From JACCZX01 sp963786295 (GTDB taxonomy: Bacteria > Pseudomonadota > Gammaproteobacteria > Burkholderiales > Burkholderiaceae_F): DNA of 64,000 nt. The stretch is taken from NCBI GenBank assembly GCA_963786295.1, contig CAWAYV010000008.1:54091-118090 (forward strand), read 5' to 3'. Position numbers and translations under genes: made by a program. The notes beneath the pieces are model-generated. The model had not been told where the DNA came from and made no database searches. It saw only the letters and a program-made list of their open reading frames with translations. Below, in pieces: positions 26,643 through 35,442 of this stretch. Each line of letters starts with the position of its first letter. Positions within the stretch are counted from its first letter, which is position 1.

Positions 26643-27719
26643 CTCCGCTGCCGTGGCAACACGAACTGTGGTCGCAGCTCGTGGGCTGGCGCGAGCGGCT
26701 GCCGCATGCGTTGCTGTTGCACGGCGGACGCGGCATCGGCAAACGCCATCTGATGAAAGCGTTTGCGCAGCTTCTGCTGTGCGAGGCACCTGTCGATGCC
26801 GCGCCGTGCGGACGCTGCGCCGGCTGCCAACTGCTGGTCGCCGACAATCATCCCGACTTGCGCTGGTTGACGCCTGCGGCCTCGATGCCGGATCGCGATG
26901 ATGCGGAGGTGAATGATGACGGCGCGCAAGCTGATCGACCCGAAGCGCGTTCGAGCAGGACGGGGAAGCCAAGCCGAGAAATCGTGATCGATCAGGTGCG
27001 CAAAACCAGCGACTTTCTTTCGCTCTCGTCGCATCGCGGCGGTCGCCGTGTCGTGTTGTTGTTTCCGGCCGAGGCGTTGAATCCTCCGGCTGCCAACGCG
27101 CTCTTGAAGATGCTCGAAGAACCGCCGCCCGGCGCGGTGTTTCTTGCCGTCAGCGACCAGCTCGACGCGGTGCTGCCGACGATCCTGTCACGCTGCGTGT
27201 TGTTGCGGGCGCCGATTCCGAGCCCAGCGCAGGCGCTGCAATGGCTGCGATCAGTCGGAGTAGATCGCGCGGAGGCAAAGACTGGCCGAAGCGGGCGGCG
27301 CACCGCTCGGTATCACCGAGGAGCCTGCGCTCGATCAACGCCAGACGCTCGAGCCGGCACTGCACGAGGCGCTGATCAAGTTGTTAAGTCGCGGCGCGGC
27401 ATTGACCGGCGCTCAGATCGTCAGCACGATACCGAAAGACATTGCTGTGGCGCCGGCGATCCGTCTGTTACAGCGGTGGGGATGGGACTTATTAGCAGAA
27501 AGGCTGGCGGGACGCGTTCGTTACTATCCGCAGTACCAGCGCCAGTTTGCGACGCTTTCGCGTGCGATCGAGCCGTCACGGGTGGTGGACTGGGCGGCGG
27601 CACTGGCGCAAACGCAAGCGGTCAGCGATCATCCGCTGAACGCACGCTTGGTCGTTGAAAGCGCATTGCTCGGTTATGCCGAGGCGATGCGGCCGCGGCA
27701 GCCGATCGATGTTAGGTAA
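26630..27719 (+). CDS. holB: DNA polymerase III subunit delta prime, frame broken near 27277-27279
   Basis: Clamp-loader subunit; needed to load the beta clamp. The first part (from ATG 26630, inside tmk) shows the degenerate P-loop GGRGIGKRHL, the zinc cysteines in CGRCAGCQLL, NALLKMLEEPPPG and the SRC motif in LPTILSRCVLL. After about 27280 the protein continues one frame over as LAEAGGAPLGITEEPALDQ and runs to 27719 with the C-terminal clamp-loader domain. Removing one A from AAA at 27277-27279 joins both into about 362 residues. Because the gene is essential, a sequence error is much the likeliest cause. Confidence 0.88.
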
Positions 27720-27740
27720 CCACACTATGAACAATTGCGG

Positions 27741-28139
27741 ATGAACGACAGCGGCAAGGGCGGCAAGGGCGGCAACGGACAGGCGGCGGCAGCCGGCGGC
27801 GGCGCGCGGCCGGCCGTGCTATCGCTGTCCATCAAGGAAAAGGCTGCTCTGTACGCCGCGTATATGCCGTACCTGAAAAGCGGCGGCATGTTCGTTCCGA
27901 CGACGCGCCCGTATCAGTTGGGTGACGATGTGTATTTGATCTTGACGCTGCTCGACGATCCGACTCGCATCCCGGTTGCCGGTAAAGTGGTGTGGATCAG
28001 TCCTGCCGCCGGCGGCAACAAGACGCCCGGCATCGGAGTGCACTTTCCAGCCGACGAGACCGGGCTGAATGCCCGTAAGCGCATCGAAGACGCGCTCGGC
28101 GGCGCGCTGAAATCCGCTCGCCCGACGCACACGCTATAA
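27741..28139 (+). CDS. pilZ: PilZ domain protein (type IV pilus assembly type)
   Basis: Single-domain PilZ protein of 132 residues with an unusual Gly/Ala-rich N terminus (GGKGGKGGNGQAAAAGGG). The core runs from VLSLSIKEKAALYAAYMPYL through GGMFVPTTRPYQLGDDVYLI to GIGVHFPADETGLNARKRIE. The RxxxR and DxSxxG motifs that bind cyclic di-GMP are not obvious, as in the type IV pilus PilZ group, which acts through protein contacts. The start is ATG 27741 (a TTG lies six bases upstream). It sits between holB and tatD, the usual place in proteobacteria. Confidence 0.92.
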   Translation: MNDSGKGGKGGNGQAAAAGGGARPAVLSLSIKEKAALYAAYMPYLKSGGMFVPTTRPYQLGDDVYLILTLLDDPTRIPVAGKVVWISPAAGGNKTPGIGVHFPADETGLNARKRIEDALGGALKSARPTHTL

Positions 28140-28176
28140 AACTCAGGGAAGCCGGCCTGGTGGCCGGCGACGACTG

Positions 28177-28995
28177 ATGTTTGTAGATTCACACTGCCAT
28201 TTGTCGTTTCCCGAGCTAGCGCAAGACTTGCCGGGCGTACTGCAGCGAATGCGCGACAGCAAAGTCGTCGCGGCGTTGAACGTTTGCACGACCTTGGCCG
28301 AGTTTCCTGCAGTGCTCGCGGTCGCGGAGCAGCACACCCACATCGTCGCCTCGGTCGGCGTGCATCCCGACTCTCAGAACACCGAAGAGCCTACGATCGA
28401 TCGGCTTCTGACGCTGGCCGATCACCCGAAGGTCGTTGCCATCGGCGAAACCGGGCTCGACTATTTTCGCCTGCAGGAGCCGCTGGAATGGCAGCGCACG
28501 CGGTTTCGCACGCACATTCGCGCGGCACGTCAGTGCGGCAAACCGCTGATCATTCACACGCGGGCGTCGCCGGACGACACGATTCGGCTGATGCAGGAGG
28601 AGGGCGCAGGCAGAGCAGGGGGCGTCATGCACTGCTTCACCGAATCGCTTGAGGTCGCCGAGGCAGCGATGGATCTCGGCTTTTACATTTCGTTTTCGGG
28701 AATCGTCACGTTTAAGAACGCACGGGCGCTGCAGGAAGTCGCGCGCGCCGTGCCGCTGGATCGACTGCTGATCGAAACCGATTCGCCCTACCTGGCACCC
28801 GTGCCTTATCGCGGCAAGACGAACGAGCCGAGCTTCGTGCCGAAAGTCGCCGAAAAGCTGGCCGAGTTGAAGAACGTGAGCGTCGAACAAGTGGCGGCCA
28901 GCTCAACCGCCAATTTCTTTAATCTTTTCAGACCCTTGAGCGACAAACCTGCGACGCTGGACCAACCACGCGGAACCACTCAAACCAGCGCTTAA
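28177..28995 (+). CDS. tatD: TatD family metal-dependent DNase
   Basis: TIM-barrel hydrolase of 272 residues. Metal-binding residues are visible in FVDSHCHLSF (HxH), GETGLDYF (Glu), IIHTRASPDD (His), VMHCFTE (His) and LIETDSPYLAPVPYRGK (Asp). TatD proteins act as 3'-5' exonucleases or deoxyribonucleases in DNA repair and turnover. The C-terminal tail (about 255-272) is not conserved. Last gene of the mltG-tmk-holB-pilZ-tatD run; it converges with the lipoprotein gene 33 bases later. Confidence 0.93.
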   Translation: MFVDSHCHLSFPELAQDLPGVLQRMRDSKVVAALNVCTTLAEFPAVLAVAEQHTHIVASVGVHPDSQNTEEPTIDRLLTLADHPKVVAIGETGLDYFRLQEPLEWQRTRFRTHIRAARQCGKPLIIHTRASPDDTIRLMQEEGAGRAGGVMHCFTESLEVAEAAMDLGFYISFSGIVTFKNARALQEVARAVPLDRLLIETDSPYLAPVPYRGKTNEPSFVPKVAEKLAELKNVSVEQVAASSTANFFNLFRPLSDKPATLDQPRGTTQTSA

Positions 28996-29028
28996 TCAAT
29001 GTGTTACTGCTGATACTCTAATGCAGAG

Positions 29029-29652
29029 CTATAGCAGTCCCGCTCCCTTCAACGCCTCCGCCGTAACTTGCGCGAGTTCGGTGATCTGTCCGGTTACATC
29101 CTGGGAGGTCGAGCTGCTGGCGCGTCCGGACCACATCGTTGCTCCGTTCGATGGGTCGATCAGCGCTGTCTCGGCGCCAAACGCCTGGGTCACGCGCGAG
29201 CCACCAATCGGAAAGCCAATGCCGATCCCTCCAGCAGCGCCGCCCCGGCCGTAACTTCCCGAACCGCCACCCACACCGATTCCAATCGTGGGTCCGCTGT
29301 CGACGGCTACCGGCTGCCCAGCACCCAGCGTCATGCGAACAATCGCCTGCGCACCGACGCGCTTGGCTGCCGCCACATACGGATCATTGCCGGCGGGAGC
29401 GCTGGTACCTGCGGAAAGTTGGGAGTTAAGCGTCGCCTTCGCACCGCGCGCGGAAACTGCCGCCGCCAATTGATCCTCGCAAATGCGTTGCAGAGTCAAG
29501 TCCTGCGCCTCGCACGCGACCAGTACCGAGGCGCCTTTCACGCTGCGACCTTTGTATTCGGGATTGCTCCATTGAGCGTCCATGCGCGTAGTGGCGCACG
29601 CAGACAGCAGAACCGCCATTGAAAGGCACAACACTCGAATCGTTGCTTGCAT
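29029..29652 (-). CDS. Putative lipoprotein of unknown function, Gly-rich
   Basis: I do not recognise a named family. ATG 29652 opens a lipoprotein signal (MQATIRVLCLSMAVLLSAC) with the lipobox LLSAC, so the mature protein of about 190 residues is probably anchored in the outer or inner membrane facing the periplasm. The early part DAQWSNPEYKGRSVKGASVL resembles small lipoproteins with an alpha/beta core. Residues around 125-155 form a Gly/Ser-rich run (GIGVGGGSGSYGRGG). The C terminus has TSQDVTGQITELAQVTAEAL. It stands alone, convergent with tatD. Confidence 0.72.
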   Translation of the reverse strand: MQATIRVLCLSMAVLLSACATTRMDAQWSNPEYKGRSVKGASVLVACEAQDLTLQRICEDQLAAAVSARGAKATLNSQLSAGTSAPAGNDPYVAAAKRVGAQAIVRMTLGAGQPVAVDSGPTIGIGVGGGSGSYGRGGAAGGIGIGFPIGGSRVTQAFGAETALIDPSNGATMWSGRASSSTSQDVTGQITELAQVTAEALKGAGLL

Positions 29653-29988
29653 GTCGGCACCTCGCGCGGGGATGTTATGCAGTTTCCATGCCGAATGGGG
29701 ATCCGTCAGCATCTCGGTATGCGCATAATGTGCATTATGTTAAATCAGCTATGGACTCAAAGGCTTCGTGAATCGCAGCCACTGGCCGTCCAAAAGAAAC
29801 TTGGCCCTCCCCCCTGTCGCGGCCAAAGGCGTCATTCCGAGTCCCCTGGCTGACTAGGGCCTAACGAAATTGTCAATGTCCGCAGCAGCCGCATGTCGAA
29901 AGGCGGTCACTCGTTCGACTAGATAGGCAGCGATGGAGGTCCGCGTGACCGGTGTCCGCGCAGCCCCATGACACTCTAGGAGAAGACC
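29653..29988. other. 336-base intergenic region, no gene supported
   Basis: This region separates the lipoprotein (minus) from the YCII-type gene (plus). I find no convincing coding frame; a 68-codon frame at 29647-29853 has no recognisable features. It holds one perfect dyad (29724-29739) in AT-rich sequence and a GC-rich stretch (29810-29860). It could be a promoter region or a worn remnant of a mobile element. Confidence 0.6.
29724..29739. promoter_or_regulatory. Perfect 7-2-7 dyad, operator-like
   Basis: CATAATG-TG-CATTATG is a perfect dyad in an AT-rich patch of an otherwise GC-rich region, 71 bases upstream of the lipoprotein start and 250 upstream of the YCII-type gene. Regulator-binding site or recombinase-site remnant; not decided. 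Confidence 0.5.
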
Positions 29989-30355
29989 ATGCGATTCCTA
30001 TCGATGATCCGCATCGACGAGAACGGCGGCCAGCTGCCCAACGAGCAGCTCATGAACGATATGGGCAAGCTCATCGACGAGATGACCGGCGAAGGCGTAT
30101 TGATCCGCACCGCCGGGTTGCGGGCGACGGCGGAAGGCGTGCGCGTGCGCCTGCGCAGTGGCAAGCTGTCGAAGGTCGATGGGCCATTCACGGAGACCAA
30201 GGAAGTGGTCGGCGGCTTTGCGATCCTCGAGGCGGAGTCGATGAAACAGGCAATCGAGCTGACCCAGCGTTTCCTGAGGATCCATGGTGACGAATGGGAT
30301 ATCCGAGTGCGAAGTGCGTCAGCTGGACGGCCCGGAGTTCGGCGTCGAGTCGTGA
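29989..30355 (+). CDS. YCII-related (DGPF domain) protein, frame broken near 30303-30304
   Basis: Small ferredoxin-like-fold protein of about 121 residues, family of unknown or catabolic function, often next to ECF sigma factors. Core motifs are MRFLSMIRIDENGG, TAGLRATAEGVRVRL and VDGPFTETKEVVGGFAILEA. As written the frame ends at 30366 with an odd Arg/Ser-rich tail. Dropping one C from CC at 30303-30304 gives HGDEWDI followed by ECEVRQLDGPEFGVES and a TGA at 30353-30355, which fits family C termini. AGGAGAAGACC precedes the ATG. Confidence 0.8.
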
Positions 30356-30366
30356 GCACCTACTGA

Positions 30367-30753
30367 GGCTCGCGCGAGCTCGGCTTACAGAAAGCGGCAC
30401 ACGGGACAGCGGCCCGTAGCGAACGTCAGCAAGCAAGTGCCGTTCAAGGTCACCTGCGTCGCGAACAAGCCCAATAGCGACGACCGTCGTTTGGCCATTG
30501 TTGACGATCAATTGAACGAATTCAAAGGCGGATCACTGTCGGAACGGGTAGATAACCGTAGCGATGTGAACAGATGGTCAGGTGATCTCGTCACGGCTGC
30601 ATCCTTAACGTCGAACTGAGCCTCTGTCGGCAGAACGAAAACGGAGGCGCCCGCTCTGGTCGCGGCTCCCCACCACCCTCCTCCACAATCTCCGACTTTC
30701 CGGGGATGGATGACGGATGATATTTTCTGAAGCTCCAAGGAGGAGCCAAGCAA
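30367..30753. other. 387-base region without a recognisable gene
   Basis: Between the YCII-type and RidA genes. A 60-codon plus-strand frame (30437-30619) and a longer minus-strand frame have no family features or plausible start context. An ECF sigma gene often follows YCII-type genes, but no trace is evident. The last 40 bases carry the RidA ribosome site. Confidence 0.6.
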
Positions 30754-31101
30754 ATGACTATTGCGCGACACGATCAGACCGCGATCCTTTCGCAAGCCGT
30801 CGAGCACGGCGACACTGTTTACCTGGCAGGCGTCTTGGCTAAGGACCTGAGCAAGGACATCAAGGGCCAGACCAAGGAAGTCCTCGACGAGATCGACCGG
30901 CTGCTCGCCAAGTGCGGCTCGAGCAAGTCCAAGGTCCTGCAGTGCCATATCTGGGTGACCGACATCCGCAACCGCGCGCCGATGAACGAGGTGTGGACCG
31001 AGTGGGTCGACAAGAACAACCTCCCGGCGCGCGCCTGCGTAGAGGCCAGGCTCGCGGACCCGAAGGCCCTGGTCGAGATCATGGTGATCGCCGGCAAATA
31101 A
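30754..31101 (+). CDS. RidA/YjgF family enamine-imine deaminase-like protein
   Basis: Trimeric small protein of 115 residues. RidA members hydrolyse reactive enamines and imines formed by PLP enzymes. Visible signature parts are SQAVEHGDTVYLAGVLAKD, KVLQCHIWVTDI and PARACVEARLADPKALVEI, where Arg in PARACVEA is the substrate-binding residue in active members. The ribosome site AAGGAGG lies 12 bases before ATG 30754. It is likely in the subgroup found beside catabolic genes; convergent with the Rieske gene. Confidence 0.92.
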   Translation: MTIARHDQTAILSQAVEHGDTVYLAGVLAKDLSKDIKGQTKEVLDEIDRLLAKCGSSKSKVLQCHIWVTDIRNRAPMNEVWTEWVDKNNLPARACVEARLADPKALVEIMVIAGK

Positions 31102-31150
31102 ATGGGGGCGGACGCAAATTCACCGGCGCGCCGCATTTCAGTTCGCTGAT

Positions 31151-32303
31151 TCACTTCTTTTGACTCCATCCCGTTGCAGGAGGCGAATACAGGCGCGCTT
31201 CCGGAATCAGCGCACGCAGCTTCCGGCCAAAGCTTCGCAGGCAGACCTCGCTTTCGCCGAGCGGACCGTGTGTAAAGCTTGACGACGACATCCCCTGTTG
31301 CACGCCGGTGATCAGCGCAGTGTCCTCAGCGTTGACGCGCCGGTTGATGCGCCAGTTCAAGTACCGCGCTACCTTCATCTCGCGTCGCGGATCCGGGATC
31401 GCATAGTTGATCTCGCGAATCATCGTGCTGGTCGATGAGACGGGAAGAAACTGCATGAAGTCGACCTGGTCAGGATAGATGTCGAAGGCGATGTTGGGCC
31501 AGAGCTTGAAATAGAGCCATCGCCGCTGCGCTTCTGCAGGCAGGTGTTCGACGCGTGGCAGCACACGCTGATACATGCGCTCGGAAAGGTTGCTCGACGG
31601 CTGTTCGGCGATCACCCCCCACATCCGATCCACATATTCCTCGGCTTCGACGCCGTAGCTACCCCCGAACAGTCGTGTCAGCCCTCGGTGCGCGACGGCG
31701 ATATGAAGCCCATCTGAATAATTGTCGGCGACATTCTTCCAGTTGACCGGACGGGGCCTGAGCGTCACACGCCCAAGCGCGCTTAGTTCCTCGAAGCGAT
31801 AAGGCGCAATCAATTCCTCGTAGGGCGCCATCATCGTTGCGACCGATGGTCCGCCGCCTGCAAGCCGGACGAAGATGAACCCTCTCCACACTTCAAGCTC
31901 CACCGACGACGAGCCCGTGCGCTCCCATATCGAGATCCGGATAGTCACTCTTGCCCGGAACACCGATTAGTCGGCCATCGAGACCATAGGTCCACCCGTG
32001 ATACGGACACGTCAGGCGCTTCGCGCATCCCGACGCGTTGCTTAGCAGCCGCGACCCACGATGACGGCACACGTTGGTGAAAGCGCGCACATTCATGTCT
32101 TCGCCGCGAATCACGAGAATGCTTTCGCCCAGAAACCCAAGCGTCTGCCAATCACCGGCGTTCGCAATGTCGCTGACGTGACATACGACCTGCCAACTCG
32201 GTCGCATGACCCGAGTCATCTCGACATCAAAAAATTCAGGATCGCGATACGTCCACGCTGGAAGGCTCCAGCGATCGTCGGGGTCCACGCTCACGCTTTG
32301 CAA
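31151..32303 (-). CDS. Rieske non-heme iron oxygenase, alpha subunit; frame broken near 31900-31915
   Basis: Ring-hydroxylating or demethylating oxygenase component of about 383 residues. The N-terminal frame (from TTG 32303) has the 2Fe-2S ligands CRHRGSRLL and CPYHGWTYGLDG. It runs into a stop just after DMGAHGLV. The rest continues one frame over as VELEVWRGFIFVRLAGG, with the mononuclear iron ligands in DNYSDGLHIAVAHRGL. One extra G (GG at 31903-31904, plus-strand CC) would explain it. Start options GTG at codons 4 and 6 exist. It lies four bases after the histidine kinase stop. No reductase gene is nearby; substrate unknown. Confidence 0.86.
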
Positions 32304-32306
32304 TTT

Positions 32307-34340
32307 TCAGCTTGCCGCGTACAGCATGCGGTGAAGTTCGTCCGGCGTAACCGGTTTTGTCAGGTGCGCATCGAAGCCCGCTGTCTTCGCCCGGTCCTTA
32401 TCTTCGGCGCGTCCATAGCCAGTGACTGCTACCAGCCGCGGACAATCCTGTCCGCTCTTCAGCCTGCGCGCAACCTCGTATCCGTCGAGTCCCGGCAGTC
32501 CGATGTCCAACAGCACGACATCGGGTCGCACGCGCTGCACGACTTCGATTCCCGATTGGCCGTCCTTTGCTTCGTGTACTTCGTGGCCCGCCATCAGCAA
32601 CTGCATGCAAAGCGCTTCGCGTCCGTCCGCATCGTCCTCGATGATCACTATCCGCTTTCGAGACACTGAGCTCGGGGCAACGGCGGCTGGCGATACGTCG
32701 TCGGTCCGGCGCGCCTCGGCGCGAGGCAGACACACGACAAACGCACTTCCCTTTGAAGGCCCTTCGCTGTATGCGGCTACGCGTCCTCCGTGCAGCTCAA
32801 CCAGACGACGCACAAGAGCCAACCCAATGCCGAGCCCACCTTGTGCACGGTCCAAATTGCGCTGCCCCTGAGTAAAGAGTTCGAACACGCGCGGAAGCAG
32901 CTCCGGTGCGATGCCCATCCCACTGTCTTGAACGCGCAGGATCGCTTCATCGCCTTCTACCCGTGTTTCTACGCGTATCAGTCCCCGTGCCGGCGTGTAC
33001 TTGATTGCATTGATCAGCAGATTTTCTATCACCTGGCTTAGTCGGGCGGGATCGGCATTGACCCACACCGGCTCCAGCTGCACGTCGGTCTGATGATCCT
33101 GCAGTTGCCCGGTGCCAACGATGACGGCCACGCTTCGTTGTACCGCGTCTGCCAGATTCAGCCGCTCGCGCGTCAGCACGATTTTCCCGGCCATTACTCG
33201 CGCCACATCGAGCAGGTCATCGATCAAGCGGCTCAAATGCCTGGTCTGTCGCTCGATGATTTCGACCGCACGGCAGGCGAACTCGTCTTTTGCGAATCCG
33301 ACCAAAACCTGCGCCGCATTGCCGATCGCAGCCAACGGATTGCGAAGCTCGTGACTCAACATGGCCAGGAACTCGTCCTTCGCATGGTTCGCCGCTTCCG
33401 CCTCGGCGCGCGCGGCACGCTCTCGATCGAGTAAAAGCGCCCGCTCCTGCTCAACGGCCTTGCGCTCCCATACCAGTGCAGCAACTGGAAGTGTCAGCGC
33501 CGCAATCGTGGCCATGAACGCTTGCAACACAAGCAGAGACTCGTTTTCACTCCGCATCACGAACGGGCCCGAACCGCTCACCGTTGCCCAGGCGGCGATC
33601 GCGGACAGGATCGCTACGCCGGTGGCGACTTCTCTTTGGCCAAAGCGAAACGCTGCCCACACGAGCGGGGGAATGCACAGGAACGGCAATGGATAGGTGT
33701 TCAATCCCTGATACACGAACACCAGTGCACCGGTCGCTACAACGACAAGGAGCAGCAATATCGATTCGGCGGGTCGTTCACCCAACGGTCCGAGGCTGCG
33801 ACTCGTCCCCCAAAGCACAAGTAGCGGCGTGACAATCAACGCCCCGGCAGCGTCACCGAGCCACCATGTCAGCCAGATTGCGCCGAACTGGCTCGAGTCG
33901 GCCAAGCCGGTCAACACCAAGCTTGTCACGCCGATCGTCGCGCTGATCGTGGTGCTCAGCAAGCCAGCGAGCAATGAAAACCGCAGGATGTCTCGCGCTC
34001 GGCTGAACGTCGCGAGGCCACCTGCGAAACGCGTGACAAGAAAGCCTGCGGCTACGGCCTCCAGCGTATTTCCGAATGCAATGCCGAGCGTGCTCGGTAC
34101 CGACCCGGTCGTGGTGATGTTAACGAGGAAGGCTCCGACGAAAATAGCCGGCGCAGCGCGATATCCGAATAGCAAAACGGCAGCGATTGCGATGCCTGTC
34201 GGCGGCCAGATCGCCGAGGCGCTCGAGTGCACGAATGCAAAGTGAAGGCCGAGCTTGCCGGCGGCGAAATAGAGAATGACGAGCGCGCCGAGTAACGCCC
34301 AACGGCGCAGTCCCCCTACGTACACATCACTGGCGTTCAC
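32307..34340 (-). CDS. MASE1-domain hybrid sensor histidine kinase with C-terminal receiver
   Basis: Membrane-bound sensor of 677 residues. About 10-290 is a MASE1 multi-helix membrane sensor (WPPTGIAIAAVLLFGYRAAP, FVNITTTG-like region, WLGDAAGALIVTPLLVLW). A short coiled stretch rich in Arg/Glu/Ala (about 293-322) leads to HisKA with His330 in SHELRNPLAAIG. The ATPase domain has NLLINAIKYTP and GLGIGLALVRRLVELHGG, and a receiver domain (about 565-677) has Asp612 in LLDIGLPG and the Lys in LTKPV. No response regulator gene adjoins, so output may go to a distant partner. It sits between the lyase and Rieske genes on one strand, so it may sense their substrate; that is inference. Confidence 0.94.
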   Translation of the reverse strand: MNASDVYVGGLRRWALLGALVILYFAAGKLGLHFAFVHSSASAIWPPTGIAIAAVLLFGYRAAPAIFVGAFLVNITTTGSVPSTLGIAFGNTLEAVAAGFLVTRFAGGLATFSRARDILRFSLLAGLLSTTISATIGVTSLVLTGLADSSQFGAIWLTWWLGDAAGALIVTPLLVLWGTSRSLGPLGERPAESILLLLVVVATGALVFVYQGLNTYPLPFLCIPPLVWAAFRFGQREVATGVAILSAIAAWATVSGSGPFVMRSENESLLVLQAFMATIAALTLPVAALVWERKAVEQERALLLDRERAARAEAEAANHAKDEFLAMLSHELRNPLAAIGNAAQVLVGFAKDEFACRAVEIIERQTRHLSRLIDDLLDVARVMAGKIVLTRERLNLADAVQRSVAVIVGTGQLQDHQTDVQLEPVWVNADPARLSQVIENLLINAIKYTPARGLIRVETRVEGDEAILRVQDSGMGIAPELLPRVFELFTQGQRNLDRAQGGLGIGLALVRRLVELHGGRVAAYSEGPSKGSAFVVCLPRAEARRTDDVSPAAVAPSSVSRKRIVIIEDDADGREALCMQLLMAGHEVHEAKDGQSGIEVVQRVRPDVVLLDIGLPGLDGYEVARRLKSGQDCPRLVAVTGYGRAEDKDRAKTAGFDAHLTKPVTPDELHRMLYAAS

Positions 34341-34370
34341 TCTAGGCGGCCTCCGCCCACGCTCGGTTTG

Positions 34371-34451
34371 TTAGATATATGCCCAGGGACGACGCTCGCG
34401 ATCGATGGCGCGAAAGCGATCGAAGAGTGTGCGAACGGCAGAGTCGCTCAT
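34371..34451 (-). CDS. Possible 26-residue protein coupled to the lyase gene
   Basis: ATG 34451 overlaps the TGA of the lyase (ATGA) and gives MSDSAVRTLFDRFRAIDRER to a stop at 34371. The peptide is short, charged and unrecognised. The exact overlap suggests either a coupled small protein or the leftover start of a larger lost gene. Low confidence. Confidence 0.35.
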   Translation of the reverse strand: MSDSAVRTLFDRFRAIDRERRPWAYI

Positions 34452-35314
34452 GAGTACTTCTTTTCCAATTTGCTGTACTTTTCCGCGTCCAGCACCTTCT
34501 GCCGCTCCGCGAACATCATCAGCTTCGATTCGATGCCCGCGATGGATCCGGTGTCGTGCAGATGCTTCAGCACCTGTTGCATCGCCAGCAGCGAAGCCTG
34601 CAGCGCCGCGTTCGCGTAGAGGATGACCGCGAAGCCTGCCTTCGCCAGCTCTTCGCGCGGCAGCAACGGTGTCTTGCCGCCGATCACCATGTTGCACAGA
34701 TGAATTCCCGGCACTTCGCGCGGGATGGCAAGCAGTTCCTCCTTCGTCAACGGCGCCTCGACGAACAGGAAATCAGCTCCCGCTTCCTGGTAGGCGCGCG
34801 CGCGATCAAGCGCCGCCTCGAAGCCTTCGACGGCGCGTGCATCGGTGCGGGCGAGGATCATCAGGTCGGGATCAACGCGCGCATCCACCGCAGCCTTCAG
34901 CTTCGACACCATCTCGTCCTTCGGAATCACGTCCTTGCCTTCGAAGTGGCCGCAGCGCTTCGGATACGTCTGGTCCTCGAGCATGATGGCGTTGGCACCG
35001 GCACGCTCGAGCAACTGGACGGTGCGGCGCGCATTGATCGCGTTGCCGAAGCCGGTGTCGGCGTCGGCCAGGATCGGTATGTCGACGGCATCGCGCACTG
35101 CCGCGACGTGGGCCGCGAGCTCCGTCACCGAAACAAGTCCGATGTCGGGTACGCCCAGATACGTGTTTGCCACTGCGGCACCGCTGACCATCATCATTCT
35201 GTAGCCCGCGGCTTCGATCACGCGGGCCGCAAGCGCATTGGCGGCGCCTGGCATTAGTTGCCCCGCGCCGGCCACGACCTCCTGGCGCATCACCTTGTTC
35301 AGAGATTTACTCAT
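34448..35314 (-). CDS. Isocitrate lyase/PEP mutase family enzyme (oxaloacetate decarboxylase or methylisocitrate-lyase-like)
   Basis: TIM-barrel C-C lyase of 288 residues. Motifs are ADADTGFGNAINARRTVQLLE (metal-binding Asp), EDQTYPKRCGHFEGKDVIPK with the loop Cys of the KKCGH type, and ILARTDARAVEGFEAALDRA. The KRCGH loop is the catalytic loop of isocitrate/methylisocitrate lyases and of oxaloacetate decarboxylases; sequence alone does not choose. It lies downstream of tcuB on the same strand, so it may cleave a C4-C7 acid made from a tricarboxylate. Confidence 0.88.
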   Translation of the reverse strand: MSKSLNKVMRQEVVAGAGQLMPGAANALAARVIEAAGYRMMMVSGAAVANTYLGVPDIGLVSVTELAAHVAAVRDAVDIPILADADTGFGNAINARRTVQLLERAGANAIMLEDQTYPKRCGHFEGKDVIPKDEMVSKLKAAVDARVDPDLMILARTDARAVEGFEAALDRARAYQEAGADFLFVEAPLTKEELLAIPREVPGIHLCNMVIGGKTPLLPREELAKAGFAVILYANAALQASLLAMQQVLKHLHDTGSIAGIESKLMMFAERQKVLDAEKYSKLEKKYS

Positions 35315-35442
35315 TTGACCTTATGTGGGCTTTCTTGCGATGTCGGCGCGTACGCTCCGCTCGAGCTAATCTGTATGCAGTATGGCACTCACGCTTAGTG
35401 TATTTGGAGTTGCTGGTGAGCTTTCCGTATCTGCCTGCATGT

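Noticed and set aside
29653..29988. An insertion-sequence end at the CATAATG dyad
   Set aside because: No transposase frame, no second inverted end and no target duplication are visible; kept only as a dyad.
30437..30619. 60-codon plus-strand frame between the YCII and RidA genes
   Set aside because: No family features, no good ribosome site, and composition unlike neighbouring genes.
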